A stretch of 10,011 bases of DNA from Clostridium sp. (GCA_018372555.1 JAHAIU010000095.1:1-10011), one strand, 5' to 3'; numbered from the stretch's first letter, positions 1 to 6,858 are shown. Numbers and translations: made by a program. The notes: a model not told the origin generated them from the sequence alone.

Positions 1-1068
1 ATGAATTTAGCACAAATAGGTTTACTAGAAGGAATATTTCATATTACAGGTTTTATTTCAGAAATACCAACTGGAGCATTAGCTGATTTATTTGGTAGAA
101 GAAAAATAATGATAATTGGTAGAATAACATCATTAATTTCAGCAATAATAATGTTATTTTCAAATTCCTTTCTTGGATTTGCTATTGGATTTATATTATC
201 AGCCTGGGGATATAATTTGAATTCAGGATCTGAAGAAGCATTGATATACGATACACTTAAAACATTAAAAAGAGAAGATGAATATTTAAAGATTAATGGT
301 AGGTTAAATTTAATAATAGAAATTTCGCAGGGGTTAGCAGTATTTGTAGGTGGAATTTTATCTCAAATAGATTTTTCTATAAGTTATATTACTGCAATTG
401 TTATTGGTATATTTTCTTTAACTATTTCTTTTAATTTTACTGAAGTTGATATAAGGGAAACTCATGAAGAAAGAGTAACGGTGGTAAATCATTTTAAAAC
501 CTCGATAAATATATTGAAAAATAATAAGAAGCTTTTAAATATATTAATGTACTTTCCTTTAATTTATACTTTTTCAGCAATAATATATTTTTATGGTCAA
601 CAATTCTTAAGTGATTCAGGTTATTCAAGAATAAGTATTTCAATAATATTTTTATTTAATGGAATACTTTCATCTTTTGGAGCAATTTTAAGTGATAAGA
701 TATATAAGAAGTTTAAGACTATTGGTTGGATATCTATATCGATGTTAATTAGTTTACTTATAGTATTAATGGGTTATTCAAGTAATGAAGTAATAATATT
801 AATTTTTGTTCTTATAGGATTTCTAACTTCTATACTTCAACCTATTAGTAGTAAATTGGTAAATTCTAGTGTTGAATCTAAACAAAGAGCAACTATAATT
901 TCAGTAGAGAGTATGTTTTATTCATTAATGATGATATTATTATTCCCTTTATGCGGATATATAGGGGATATTATTTCCTTGGAAATATCTTTTAAGCTGA
1001 TTGGAGTTATAGGATTAGTAATTACTATTGTTGAATTTTTAGTTATAAGAAAAAATAATGTAAAGTAA
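1..1068 (+). CDS. MFS transporter, 5'-truncated by window edge
   Basis: This is an integral membrane transporter of the major facilitator superfamily, probably a drug or small-molecule efflux protein; the substrate cannot be read from sequence. The visible 355 residues are mostly hydrophobic helices. The MFS motif A between helices 2 and 3 is clear at residues 25-35 (GALADLFGRRK), with the usual acidic residue D29 and basic cluster R33-K35. In MFS proteins about 35-45 residues including helix 1 precede this motif's helix 2, and here the sequence opens directly in the segment ahead of helix 2. The ATG at base 1 is therefore probably an internal methionine and the true start lies upstream of the window. 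The 3' end is intact and is followed by a hairpin. It has no obvious functional link to dnaX. Confidence 0.85.
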   Translation: MNLAQIGLLEGIFHITGFISEIPTGALADLFGRRKIMIIGRITSLISAIIMLFSNSFLGFAIGFILSAWGYNLNSGSEEALIYDTLKTLKREDEYLKINGRLNLIIEISQGLAVFVGGILSQIDFSISYITAIVIGIFSLTISFNFTEVDIRETHEERVTVVNHFKTSINILKNNKKLLNILMYFPLIYTFSAIIYFYGQQFLSDSGYSRISISIIFLFNGILSSFGAILSDKIYKKFKTIGWISISMLISLLIVLMGYSSNEVIILIFVLIGFLTSILQPISSKLVNSSVESKQRATIISVESMFYSLMMILLFPLCGYIGDIISLEISFKLIGVIGLVITIVEFLVIRKNNVK

Positions 1069-1073
1069 TTTTG

Positions 1074-1102
1074 AAGGAACTCAAGTTTAACTTGGGTTTC
1101 TT
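1074..1102 (+). terminator. Probable terminator hairpin after the MFS gene
   Basis: A 12-bp stem (1074-1085 with 1091-1102, including two G-T wobbles) encloses a 5-nt loop just after the transporter stop codon. The following sequence is AT-rich (TAAATTTATT) but lacks a solid T run, so termination may be imperfect. Its position between two unrelated genes fits a transcript end. Confidence 0.6.
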
Positions 1103-1131
1103 TAAATTTATTAAGTTATAACTTTTATTTC

Positions 1132-1160
1132 TTCATTAATTTTAATCTTTAGTCTATAAT
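1132..1160 (+). promoter_or_regulatory. Candidate sigmaA promoter for dnaX
   Basis: A perfect TATAAT -10 box lies at 1155-1160. At 17-bp spacing the -35 hexamer is TTCATT (1132-1137), a weak match to TTGACA. Transcription would start near 1167, immediately before the upstream ATG at 1169, leaving that codon no ribosome binding site. This supports the downstream start at 1193. Confidence 0.45.
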
Positions 1161-1179
1161 ATAAATAAATGATAAAAAT

Positions 1180-1184
1180 AAGGA
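1180..1184 (+). promoter_or_regulatory. RBS that decides the dnaX start
   Basis: AAGGA at 1180-1184 sits 8 nt before the ATG at 1193. The ATG at 1169 lies upstream of this Shine-Dalgarno sequence and has none of its own, so 1193 is the better start. Confidence 0.75.
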
Positions 1185-1192
1185 ATGATATT

Positions 1193-2809
1193 ATGGGATA
1201 TACAGCTTTATATAGAGAATGGAGACCACAAAATTTTTATGATATTGTTGGTCAAGAACATATAACAACAACTGTTAAAAATCAAATACTAAATGATAGA
1301 ATAGCTCATGCTTATCTTTTCTGTGGCACTAGAGGAACTGGTAAAACAACTACAGCTAAGGTTTTTGCTAAGGCTTTAAACTGTCTTGATTTACATGATG
1401 GAGAACCTTGTAATAAGTGTGAGATGTGTAAGAAGATAGATGAAGGGCTAGCAATAGATGTTACAGAATTAGATGCAGCTTCTAATAATGGTATTGATAA
1501 GATAAGAGATATAATAGATGATGTTAAGTACCCACCTCAAGAAGGTAGATATAAAGTATATATAATGGACGAAGTTCACATGTTATCTACAGGTGCTGTT
1601 AATGCCTTCTTAAAAACATTAGAAGAACCACCTAAGAATGTAATATTTATATTAGCAACAACAGATCCACAAAAATTACCTATTACTATTCTTTCAAGAT
1701 GTCAAAGATTTGACTTTAAAAGGATAAACAATAATGAAATAATAGGTAGACTTAGAAAGATAGTAGATGATCAAAATGCAATAGCTGATGATAAGAGTTT
1801 AAGCTTAATTGCAAGAGTTTCTGATGGGGCCATGAGAGATGCCTTAAGTATATTAGATCAAGCTATTTCTATGGGAAATGGTGCAGTAGAATATGATATT
1901 CTTATTAATATGCTAGGCCTTGTAACTAATGATCACTTATTTGCATTAACTAATGCAGTCAATCAAAGAAATGTAGAAAAGTCTATAGGAATTATAGATG
2001 AGGTAGTTTATGCAGGTAAGGATATATATCTTTTTATAAAAGATCTTATAAGTCATTATAGAAATATTCTTATGGCTAAAGTTACTAATAATCCTGAAGA
2101 TGTATTAGATATGTCTGAGGAAAACATAACTTTAATTAAGGAACAAGGTAGTAAGCTAAGAGCTGAAGAAGTTATGAGATATATAAGAATTCTTCAAGAA
2201 GCAGAAGGTAATGCGAAAATAAGTAAGCAAGCAAGACTATACTTAGAGCTTGCAATAATAAAAATGTGTAAAATAGAATATGATACATCTAATGAGGTTA
2301 TTTTAAGCAGATTAAATAAACTTGAAGCATCCTTAAAGAATGGAAGTATAAAGGTTCAAACTGAAGCTGTAGTAGATGGAAAAGTTAAAGCAGATGCAGC
2401 TGTTAAGGAAATAAAGAATGAAGTAAGAAAAGAAGTTATTCATCATACTTCAGGTAATGATTCCTCTAAGGTATCATTAGGTGATATTCAAAAATCTTGG
2501 AAGGATATATTAGAAAGAATTAAAGCTAGAAGAGCAATGATTGTTTATGCATCTTTAATTACTGGAAAACCTATAGATTGTAGTAAAGGAATTCTAACTA
2601 TAGAATATGAAGATCAATATAAGTTTAATAAGGATAGATTAGAAAAACCTGAATATAGAGCATTACTTCAAGAAATTCTTGCAGAGATTTTTAGAGAAGA
2701 TATTAAGATAGTCTTTACAGTAGAAGAAGGAAGTAGTGATGAGAAATCTACTGCAGATATGCTTATTGAAACTCTAGGTTCTGATATGGTAGATATATTG
2801 GATGAGTAA
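1193..2809 (+). CDS. dnaX: DNA polymerase III subunit gamma/tau
   Basis: This is the AAA+ subunit of the clamp loader, which uses ATP to load the beta sliding clamp and, as tau, ties the loader to the polymerase and helicase. Numbered from the ATG at 1193 (538 residues), it shows Walker A GTRGTGKT at 45-52, a four-cysteine zinc module (C64, C73, C76, C79), Walker B ending in D126-E127, and the SRC motif with arginine finger at 168-170. A less conserved linker (about 365-420) leads to a C-terminal tau-type domain. The reading frame can be extended to an ATG at 1169, but the protein family begins MGYTALYREWRP and the RBS fits 1193. No A6 slippery run was seen inside the gene, so there is no sign of an E. 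coli-style frameshift that makes a short gamma form. ybaB follows 160 bp downstream. Confidence 0.96.
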   Translation: MGYTALYREWRPQNFYDIVGQEHITTTVKNQILNDRIAHAYLFCGTRGTGKTTTAKVFAKALNCLDLHDGEPCNKCEMCKKIDEGLAIDVTELDAASNNGIDKIRDIIDDVKYPPQEGRYKVYIMDEVHMLSTGAVNAFLKTLEEPPKNVIFILATTDPQKLPITILSRCQRFDFKRINNNEIIGRLRKIVDDQNAIADDKSLSLIARVSDGAMRDALSILDQAISMGNGAVEYDILINMLGLVTNDHLFALTNAVNQRNVEKSIGIIDEVVYAGKDIYLFIKDLISHYRNILMAKVTNNPEDVLDMSEENITLIKEQGSKLRAEEVMRYIRILQEAEGNAKISKQARLYLELAIIKMCKIEYDTSNEVILSRLNKLEASLKNGSIKVQTEAVVDGKVKADAAVKEIKNEVRKEVIHHTSGNDSSKVSLGDIQKSWKDILERIKARRAMIVYASLITGKPIDCSKGILTIEYEDQYKFNKDRLEKPEYRALLQEILAEIFREDIKIVFTVEEGSSDEKSTADMLIETLGSDMVDILDE

Positions 2810-2954
2810 ATTTAATTTACTTTAAAATTATTTTCACTTAAAATTATATAAGATTACAAGATGCAAAATATTTATGAAACATATATATTAATAATGTTAT
2901 AAATATAGTAAAATAAATGAAAATACTATATAATTAAAAATAGATTTTTATGAT

Positions 2955-2961
2955 AAGGAGG
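2955..2961 (+). promoter_or_regulatory. Strong RBS for ybaB
   Basis: A full consensus AAGGAGG lies 8 nt before the ATG at 2970, suggesting high translation. A TATAAT at 2929-2934 might give ybaB its own promoter in the 160-bp gap after dnaX, but no convincing -35 box accompanies it. Confidence 0.75.
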
Positions 2962-2969
2962 ATGTTTTT

Positions 2970-3314
2970 ATGGCAAGAGGAGGATTCCCAGGCGGATTTG
3001 GGGGAGGAAACATGAACAACCTAATGAAGCAAGCTCAAAAACTTCAAAAGGAAATGGAGCAAATGCAAAAGGACCTAGAAACTAAAGAATATGAGGTTTC
3101 AGTAGGTGGTGGAGCTGTAGTTGTAAAAGCAAATGGAAAGAAAGAATTACTTTCTATTAACATAAAACCTGAAGTTGTAGATGCAGATGATGTTGAAATG
3201 TTAGAAGATTTAGTTCTTAGTGCAGTTAATGAAGCATTAAGAAAGTCTGAAGAAGAAAGTGCAGAAAAAATGGGTAAATTAACTGGTGGAATGAATATAC
3301 CAGGATTATTCTAA
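2970..3314 (+). CDS. YbaB/EbfC family nucleoid-associated protein
   Basis: A small (114-residue) DNA-binding protein of the YbaB/EbfC family. Characterised members form dimers shaped like tweezers that bind DNA and associate with the nucleoid; a role near recombination is inferred from its constant place beside recR. The sequence opens with a glycine-rich tail (residues 4-13), followed by a long charged helix with heptad-like spacing (about 15-40, rich in Q, K, E and M), then the beta-strand core with the GGGAVVVKANG segment (about 47-57), and a second helix (about 76-102). It ends in the glycine-containing NIPGLF tail typical of Firmicute members. The length is normal for the family. It sits between dnaX and recR as in Bacillus (yaaK). 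A strong terminator follows it. Confidence 0.93.
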   Translation: MARGGFPGGFGGGNMNNLMKQAQKLQKEMEQMQKDLETKEYEVSVGGGAVVVKANGKKELLSINIKPEVVDADDVEMLEDLVLSAVNEALRKSEEESAEKMGKLTGGMNIPGLF

Positions 3315-3382
3315 TATTATTAGATAAGTGAAATTACAAACAGGGTATTATATTATTCTGCTATTATGTTTAATATAGTTCC

Positions 3383-3413
3383 ATAAAAAGGCGAAGTTAC
3401 TTCGCCTTTTTAT
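3383..3413 (+). terminator. Strong intrinsic terminator between ybaB and recR
   Basis: A perfect 14-bp stem (3383-3396 with 3400-3413) closes a TTA loop. The GC-rich core GGCGAAG/CTTCGCC is preceded by AAAAA and followed by TTTTT, so the structure can terminate in both directions. It is 69 bp after the ybaB stop and 28 bp before recR, which leaves too little room for a full recR promoter after it. Confidence 0.9.
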
Positions 3414-3441
3414 ATATTTAATTGACAGAAAGGGTGATTAT

Positions 3442-4038
3442 ATGGATTTTTATCCAGTAGCTATAGAAAAGCTTATTGAAGAGTTTGCAAAATTGCCAAG
3501 TATTGGCCAGAAAACAGCTCAAAGACTTGCTTTACATGTTTTAAATCTTCCAGCTGATGAAGTTAGGGAATTTGCAGATGCTTTAGTTAAAGCTAGAGGA
3601 ACAATCAAATATTGTTCAATATGTGGGAATTTCACAGATTCAGACCCATGTGCAATATGTGCTAACCCTAACAGGGATAAGGATGTTATTTGTGTTGTAG
3701 AACAGCCTAAGGACATAATGACTATGGAAAAAGTAAAAGAATTTAATGGTACATATCATGTGCTTCATGGTAACTTGTCTCCAATGCAAGGAAGAGGTCC
3801 ACAAGATATAAGAATTAGAGAATTAGTTGCAAGAATGAGTGCAGATGTAAAAGAAGTTATTATTGCAACAAATCCTAATATTGAAGGTGAAGCTACAGCA
3901 ATGTATATTTCAAGAATTTTAAAACCATTAGATATTAAGGTAACTAGAATAGCATCAGGAATTCCTGTTGGTGGAGACTTAGAGTATGCTGATGAAGTAA
4001 CTTTATCTAAGGCCCTTGAGGGGAGAAAAGAAATTTAA
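3442..4038 (+). CDS. recR: Recombination mediator protein RecR
   Basis: RecR works with RecO (and RecF) to load RecA on single-stranded DNA at gaps and stalled forks. The 198-residue product has normal length and all expected parts. The N-terminal helix-hairpin-helix is at about 12-35 (LPSIGQKTAQR). A zinc finger is formed by C58, C61, C70 and C73. The Toprim domain begins at about 81 (VICVVEQPKDI, conserved E87) and contains NPNIEGEATAMYI. The C-terminal IASGIPVGGDLEYADEVTL segment is the family signature. The RBS is AAAGGGTGA (3429-3437). The cardiolipin synthase gene starts 15 bp after the stop with the same style of RBS, so the two are probably co-transcribed. The upstream terminator implies read-through or an undetected promoter. 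Confidence 0.96.
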   Translation: MDFYPVAIEKLIEEFAKLPSIGQKTAQRLALHVLNLPADEVREFADALVKARGTIKYCSICGNFTDSDPCAICANPNRDKDVICVVEQPKDIMTMEKVKEFNGTYHVLHGNLSPMQGRGPQDIRIRELVARMSADVKEVIIATNPNIEGEATAMYISRILKPLDIKVTRIASGIPVGGDLEYADEVTLSKALEGRKEI

Positions 4039-4053
4039 GTAAAGGGTGAATAT

Positions 4054-5589
4054 ATGAGTAAATTATTAAAATTTCTATTTAGTAGAATGGTAATTGTAGG
4101 GCTACTAATAATTATTCAAGTAGGTATTTTAGCTTTTACTATTTGGACTTTATCTGAATCCTTTGTTTATCTATATGTATTATTTACAGCCATTAGCATA
4201 GTGGTAGTAATATATATAATGAGCCAAACTGATAATCCATCTTTTAAACTAGCATGGATAATACCTGTATCGCTAGTGCCTGTTTTTGGAGGATTGTTTT
4301 ATTTAATTTTTGGATTAAGAAGAACAACAAAAAGGTTTAGAAGGAGAATAAATAAGATTCATATAGAAGGGGCTAAATACTTAGAGCAAAATCCTGAAAT
4401 ATTTAATGAAATTGAAAAAGAAGAAAAATCAATTTCTAACCAAGTAAAATATTTAAATAAGTATGCAGCAGCGCCAATATACAAAAATACCTACACTAAA
4501 TACTTGTCACCTGGAGAAGAATTTTTTGAAGAACTAAAAAGAGAGCTTAAGAAAGCTAAGAAGTATATATTTATGGAGTACTTTATAATACGAGAAGGAA
4601 AGATGTGGGATAGCATTCTTGAAATTCTTGAAGAAAAAGTAAAGGAAGGGGTAGATGTTAGGCTTATATATGATGATATGGGATGCCTTAGAACGTTACC
4701 TTATAAGTATTATGAAAAACTAAGGAAAAAGGGGATTAAATGCTTAGTATTCAACCCATTTGTGCCATTTTTATCAGTTATTATGAATCATAGAGATCAT
4801 AGAAAAATAACTGTTATAGATGGACATACAGCCTTTACTGGAGGTATAAATTTAGCCGATGAGTATATAAATGAAGTAGTTAGATTTGGACATTGGAAGG
4901 ATGCTTCTATAGTATTAAAAGGTGAAGCGGTATGGAATCTTACTATGATGTTCTTGCAGGATTGGGAGTTTAACTGTGGAGAAAAAGAAGATTATAATAA
5001 ATATAGGCCACATGTTAATTATAAAGGAGCTTTTGAGGATGATGGGTATGTTCAGCCTTATGGGGACAGTCCATTAGATGATGAAACTGTAGGTGAATAT
5101 GTTTATTTAAATATTATAAATAAGGCTAAAGATTATATTTATATAAATACTCCTTATTTAATAGTAGATAATGAATTAGTAACTGCATTAACTTTAGCAG
5201 CAAAAAGTGGAGTTGAAGTAATAATAGTTACTCCTCATATAGAAGATAAGTGGTATGTACACTTAGTTACTAGAGCTTATTATGCTCAATTAATTGAGGC
5301 TGGAATTAAGATATATGAATATACTCCTGGATTTATACACTCAAAGACATTTGTATCAGATGATAAGATAGGAGTAGTTGGTTCTATTAATATGGATTAT
5401 AGAAGTCTTTATTTACATTTTGAATGTGGAGTATTTTTATATAAGACTAAGTCGGTAATTGAAATAAAGAAAGACTTCTTAGAAACATTAGATCAGTGTC
5501 AATTAATGACCTTAGAAGATTGTTACAATGAAAAGTGGTATAAGAAATTATTAGCAGCAGTAATTAGGGTTTTTGCACCTTTATTATAG
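4054..5589 (+). CDS. cls: Cardiolipin synthase (phospholipase D family)
   Basis: This membrane enzyme joins two phosphatidylglycerol molecules to make cardiolipin and glycerol. At 511 residues it has the normal length of a bacterial Cls. The N-terminus has hydrophobic segments at about 12-32, 38-56 and 66-87, followed by a basic stretch (RRTTKRFRRR, 89-98) expected on the cytoplasmic side. Two phospholipase D HxKxxxxD active-site motifs are intact: H249/K251/D256 and H429/K431/D436, each followed by the usual GG or GS-N residues (FTGGIN, GSINMD). The gene starts 15 bp after recR with RBS AAAGGGTGA and probably shares its transcript. Its place between recR and yaaL differs from the Bacillus order. 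Catalytic completeness supports an active enzyme; the product is inferred from family membership. Confidence 0.94.
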   Translation: MSKLLKFLFSRMVIVGLLIIIQVGILAFTIWTLSESFVYLYVLFTAISIVVVIYIMSQTDNPSFKLAWIIPVSLVPVFGGLFYLIFGLRRTTKRFRRRINKIHIEGAKYLEQNPEIFNEIEKEEKSISNQVKYLNKYAAAPIYKNTYTKYLSPGEEFFEELKRELKKAKKYIFMEYFIIREGKMWDSILEILEEKVKEGVDVRLIYDDMGCLRTLPYKYYEKLRKKGIKCLVFNPFVPFLSVIMNHRDHRKITVIDGHTAFTGGINLADEYINEVVRFGHWKDASIVLKGEAVWNLTMMFLQDWEFNCGEKEDYNKYRPHVNYKGAFEDDGYVQPYGDSPLDDETVGEYVYLNIINKAKDYIYINTPYLIVDNELVTALTLAAKSGVEVIIVTPHIEDKWYVHLVTRAYYAQLIEAGIKIYEYTPGFIHSKTFVSDDKIGVVGSINMDYRSLYLHFECGVFLYKTKSVIEIKKDFLETLDQCQLMTLEDCYNEKWYKKLLAAVIRVFAPLL

Positions 5590-5713
5590 GTAATACAGAC
5601 TTATTAAGTAATGCTAAGTAAATATAGAATATTGGTCAAAAGTTTTTTTCTTTCTGAATAATTATCCTAAAAATGGATAGTACTTTAATATAAAATATTT
5701 AGGAGGGAAAACA

Positions 5714-5971
5714 ATGAATAAAAATATAATTTTAGATTTATTGCTAAGAAATACAGAGAAGAGTAAGAAAGAGTATAGTGAAGAGGATATAGTCCTATTA
5801 AATAATATTAAAGAAACTATTTCAGAAATGGAAGTAGCTAGGGCTTTATTTGATTATGTAAGTGATCCTAAATTAGTTGAATTAGCAATATATTCTGAAG
5901 ATATGGCAAGAACAAGATATGATTATTTAATAAGTGTTGCGAAGAGACGTGAATTAAGAATGATAGAATAA
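5714..5971 (+). CDS. yaaL: YaaL-like DUF2508 family protein
   Basis: A small (85-residue) soluble, highly charged and mostly helical protein with no cysteines, signal peptide or membrane segment. Its sequence, with the central SEMEVARALFDYVSDPKLVE segment (about 37-56) and the RYDYLI segment near the end, fits the DUF2508 family, represented by Bacillus subtilis YaaL. The function of the family is unknown. The gene lies directly upstream of bofA, separated by 40 bp, as in Bacillus (recR-yaaL-bofA), and this conserved position strongly supports the assignment. The RBS is AGGAGGG (5701-5707), well spaced from the ATG. The 124-bp gap after cls has a possible -10 (TATAAA, 5689-5694) but no good -35 partner, so a separate promoter is only a possibility. 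Confidence 0.85.
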   Translation: MNKNIILDLLLRNTEKSKKEYSEEDIVLLNNIKETISEMEVARALFDYVSDPKLVELAIYSEDMARTRYDYLISVAKRRELRMIE

Positions 5972-6011
5972 TATTTTATACTGAAGAATAAGATAAACTG
6001 GAGGGGATGTT

Positions 6012-6260
6012 ATGGATGTTAATTTAATAATATATGGGTTGATAGGACTGGTATTATTATATTTAGTTATTAAGCTTTTAAAATGGCCGTTAAAAATATT
6101 AATAAATGGTGTAATTGGGATAGTATTATTATACTTAGCTAATGTTTTAGGTTCATACTTTGGTTTTGCCATAGCAATAAATTGGGTTACTGCATTAATA
6201 GCAGGGTTTTTAGGAGTACCAGGAGTGATTTTTCTGGTTATATTTCAAATGTTCCTATAG
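6012..6260 (+). CDS. bofA: Pro-sigmaK processing inhibitor BofA
   Basis: BofA is a small integral membrane protein that, in Bacillus subtilis, holds the intramembrane protease SpoIVFB inactive in the forespore outer membrane until the checkpoint signal arrives, which controls pro-sigmaK cleavage. This copy has 82 residues (B. subtilis has 87). It contains a hydrophobic helix at about 5-23, a KWPLK basic break (24-28) and two further hydrophobic stretches (about 29-47 and 50-81). N44, N57 and T60 have the same spacing as the B. subtilis residues I recall as important for inhibition (N48, N61, T64). The RBS GGAGGGG ends 5 nt before the ATG. A hairpin follows the stop. It marks the organism as a spore former; whether the target protease exists here cannot be seen. 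Confidence 0.9.
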   Translation: MDVNLIIYGLIGLVLLYLVIKLLKWPLKILINGVIGIVLLYLANVLGSYFGFAIAINWVTALIAGFLGVPGVIFLVIFQMFL

Positions 6261-6268
6261 AGTATTAA

Positions 6269-6288
6269 GAGCTGTCTAAAGACAGCTC
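6269..6288 (+). terminator. Hairpin just after bofA, no T tract
   Basis: GAGCTGTCT (6269-6277) and AGACAGCTC (6280-6288) form a perfect 9-bp inverted repeat 8 bp after the bofA stop; in practice the innermost pair would open into the loop. No T run follows, so it may protect the 3' end or act as a weak terminator, with the real terminator at 6356-6376. Confidence 0.5.
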
Positions 6289-6355
6289 AATTAACAATTA
6301 AAAACGAATAATTATTGATATAATCTTTAAAGAATTACCCAAATTAACTTTTTTT

Positions 6356-6376
6356 AAACTCCTTCGGGAGTTTTTT
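6356..6376 (+). terminator. Intrinsic terminator with TTCG tetraloop
   Basis: AAACTCC (6356-6362) pairs with GGAGTTT (6367-6373) around a stable TTCG loop, and the arm runs into six T residues (6371-6376). This is a canonical plus-strand terminator about 95 bp after the bofA stop. It may end the bofA transcript or a short transcript starting in the gap. Confidence 0.85.
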
Positions 6377-6495
6377 CATTATACGACAGCTCCTTTTAGC
6401 ATATATATTAAAAGTCGCCTAAATGATCAGTACTAGACTTTAAGATTTAAAAAATAAATCTAATTAGTGCAAAGAAAAAGCTGTTGTATAATGAA
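6375..6495. repeat. 16-bp inverted repeat, 89 bp apart
   Basis: TTCATTATACGACAGC (6375-6390) is complementary to GCTGTTGTATAATGAA (6480-6495) at 15 of 16 positions. The right arm also pairs with 6497-6512, so two pairings compete for it. The 121-bp unit has terminal inverted repeats but no seen target-site duplication. Confidence 0.6.
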
Positions 6496-6512
6496 TATTC
6501 ATTTTCAACAGC
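6471..6512 (-). terminator. Terminator-like hairpin on the minus strand
   Basis: GCTGTTG (6480-6486) pairs with CAACAGC (6506-6512), and the inner AATGAAT/ATTCATT palindrome (6490-6503) continues the stem after small bulges. On the minus strand the hairpin is followed by TTTTTCTTT (complement of 6471-6479), the polarity of an intrinsic terminator. No minus-strand gene was found to its right that it would serve. Confidence 0.5.
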
Positions 6513-6666
6513 ATTAGTCTATATAGATGGGAGTTAGAAGGTTTATACCAAAAAGTGAAAAGCTTCTTATGGAAACACAATATGAGAAAAGATAAAAATG
6601 GTTACTAATAATTAATTGAAATATGATAAAATATTTTTATTAAAGTAACATTAAATTATGCAAAAG

Positions 6667-6672
6667 AAGGAG
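6667..6672 (+). promoter_or_regulatory. RBS that decides the Cys-rich gene start
   Basis: AAGGAG at 6667-6672 lies 9 nt before the ATG at 6682. The in-frame ATG at 6658 lies upstream of this site and has no Shine-Dalgarno sequence of its own, so 6682 is preferred. Confidence 0.7.
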
Positions 6673-6681
6673 AAATGTATT

Positions 6682-6858
6682 ATGCCAGCTGGAAATGGAG
6701 TTAATTGCAAATATTGTCCTTATTATAAGAAAAGCTGCAATGGAGATGATAAAAGTTGTTTATGTTATAAGTGTCCAAGGCATCTAGGACAATGTATGTG
6801 TGTTAAATATTGTAGAGAGACAGAATCTATTCTGATTTTTGATGAAGAATATAAATAA
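6682..6858 (+). CDS. Small cysteine-rich protein, putative metal binder
   Basis: This 58-residue protein has nine cysteines, at positions 9, 12, 19, 26, 28, 31, 38, 40 and 44, plus H34. The spacing CxxC, then CxCxxC, then CxC with a final Cys three residues later resembles zinc-ribbon or iron-sulfur ligands rather than secreted disulfide proteins, because there is no signal peptide. It begins MPAGNGVNCKYCPYY and ends in an acidic tail (FDEEYK). I do not recognise a named family with certainty; small uncharacterised Cys-rich proteins of this look occur in clostridia. The frame can be extended to an ATG at 6658, but the RBS favours 6682. The stop codon overlaps the mscL Shine-Dalgarno sequence, so the two genes are almost certainly on one transcript. 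Metal binding is inferred, not shown. Confidence 0.8.
   Translation: MPAGNGVNCKYCPYYKKSCNGDDKSCLCYKCPRHLGQCMCVKYCRETESILIFDEEYK

Larger units (their letters stand above)
6261..6681. other. Repeat- and hairpin-rich gap without a supported gene
   Basis: This stretch between bofA and the cysteine-rich gene holds no convincing coding region. It contains, in order: a 9-bp hairpin (6269-6288), a TATAAT-like box (6319-6324) without a good -35, an intrinsic terminator (6356-6376), a long-range inverted repeat (6375-6390 with 6480-6495), a hairpin with minus-strand terminator polarity (6471-6512), and the leader of the downstream gene. That leader includes a possible TTGAAA (6616-6621) / TATTAA (6638-6643) promoter with 16-bp spacing. 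ACAGC or its complement GCTGT occurs five times (near 6272, 6284, 6387, 6481 and 6509). Confidence 0.7.

Noticed and set aside
1193..2809. Programmed frameshift in dnaX making a gamma form
   Set aside because: No A6 or similar slippery heptamer was seen in the gene, so there is no evidence for it.
3422..3427. Perfect TTGACA upstream of recR
   Set aside because: A -10 box at normal spacing would fall inside the recR coding sequence past its start codon, so it is unlikely to drive recR.
3519..3716. Minus-strand open frame of 65 codons
   Set aside because: It is antisense to recR, whose motifs are all intact; the peptide resembles no family and the frame has no RBS support.
5590..5713. Small TATCC/GGATA hairpin (5664-5679) and T7 run after cls
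   Set aside because: The stem is only 5 bp and the T run precedes it on the plus strand, so it is not a credible terminator.
5954..6172. Minus-strand open frame of 72 codons
   Set aside because: It lies antisense to the end of yaaL and most of bofA; it mirrors their codons and has no independent evidence.
6527..6595. Plus-strand 22-codon frame (MGVRRFIPKSEKLLMETQ...) in the gap
   Set aside because: It has no Shine-Dalgarno sequence, a stop codon directly before the ATG, and no recognisable family; it could be a remnant but cannot be supported.
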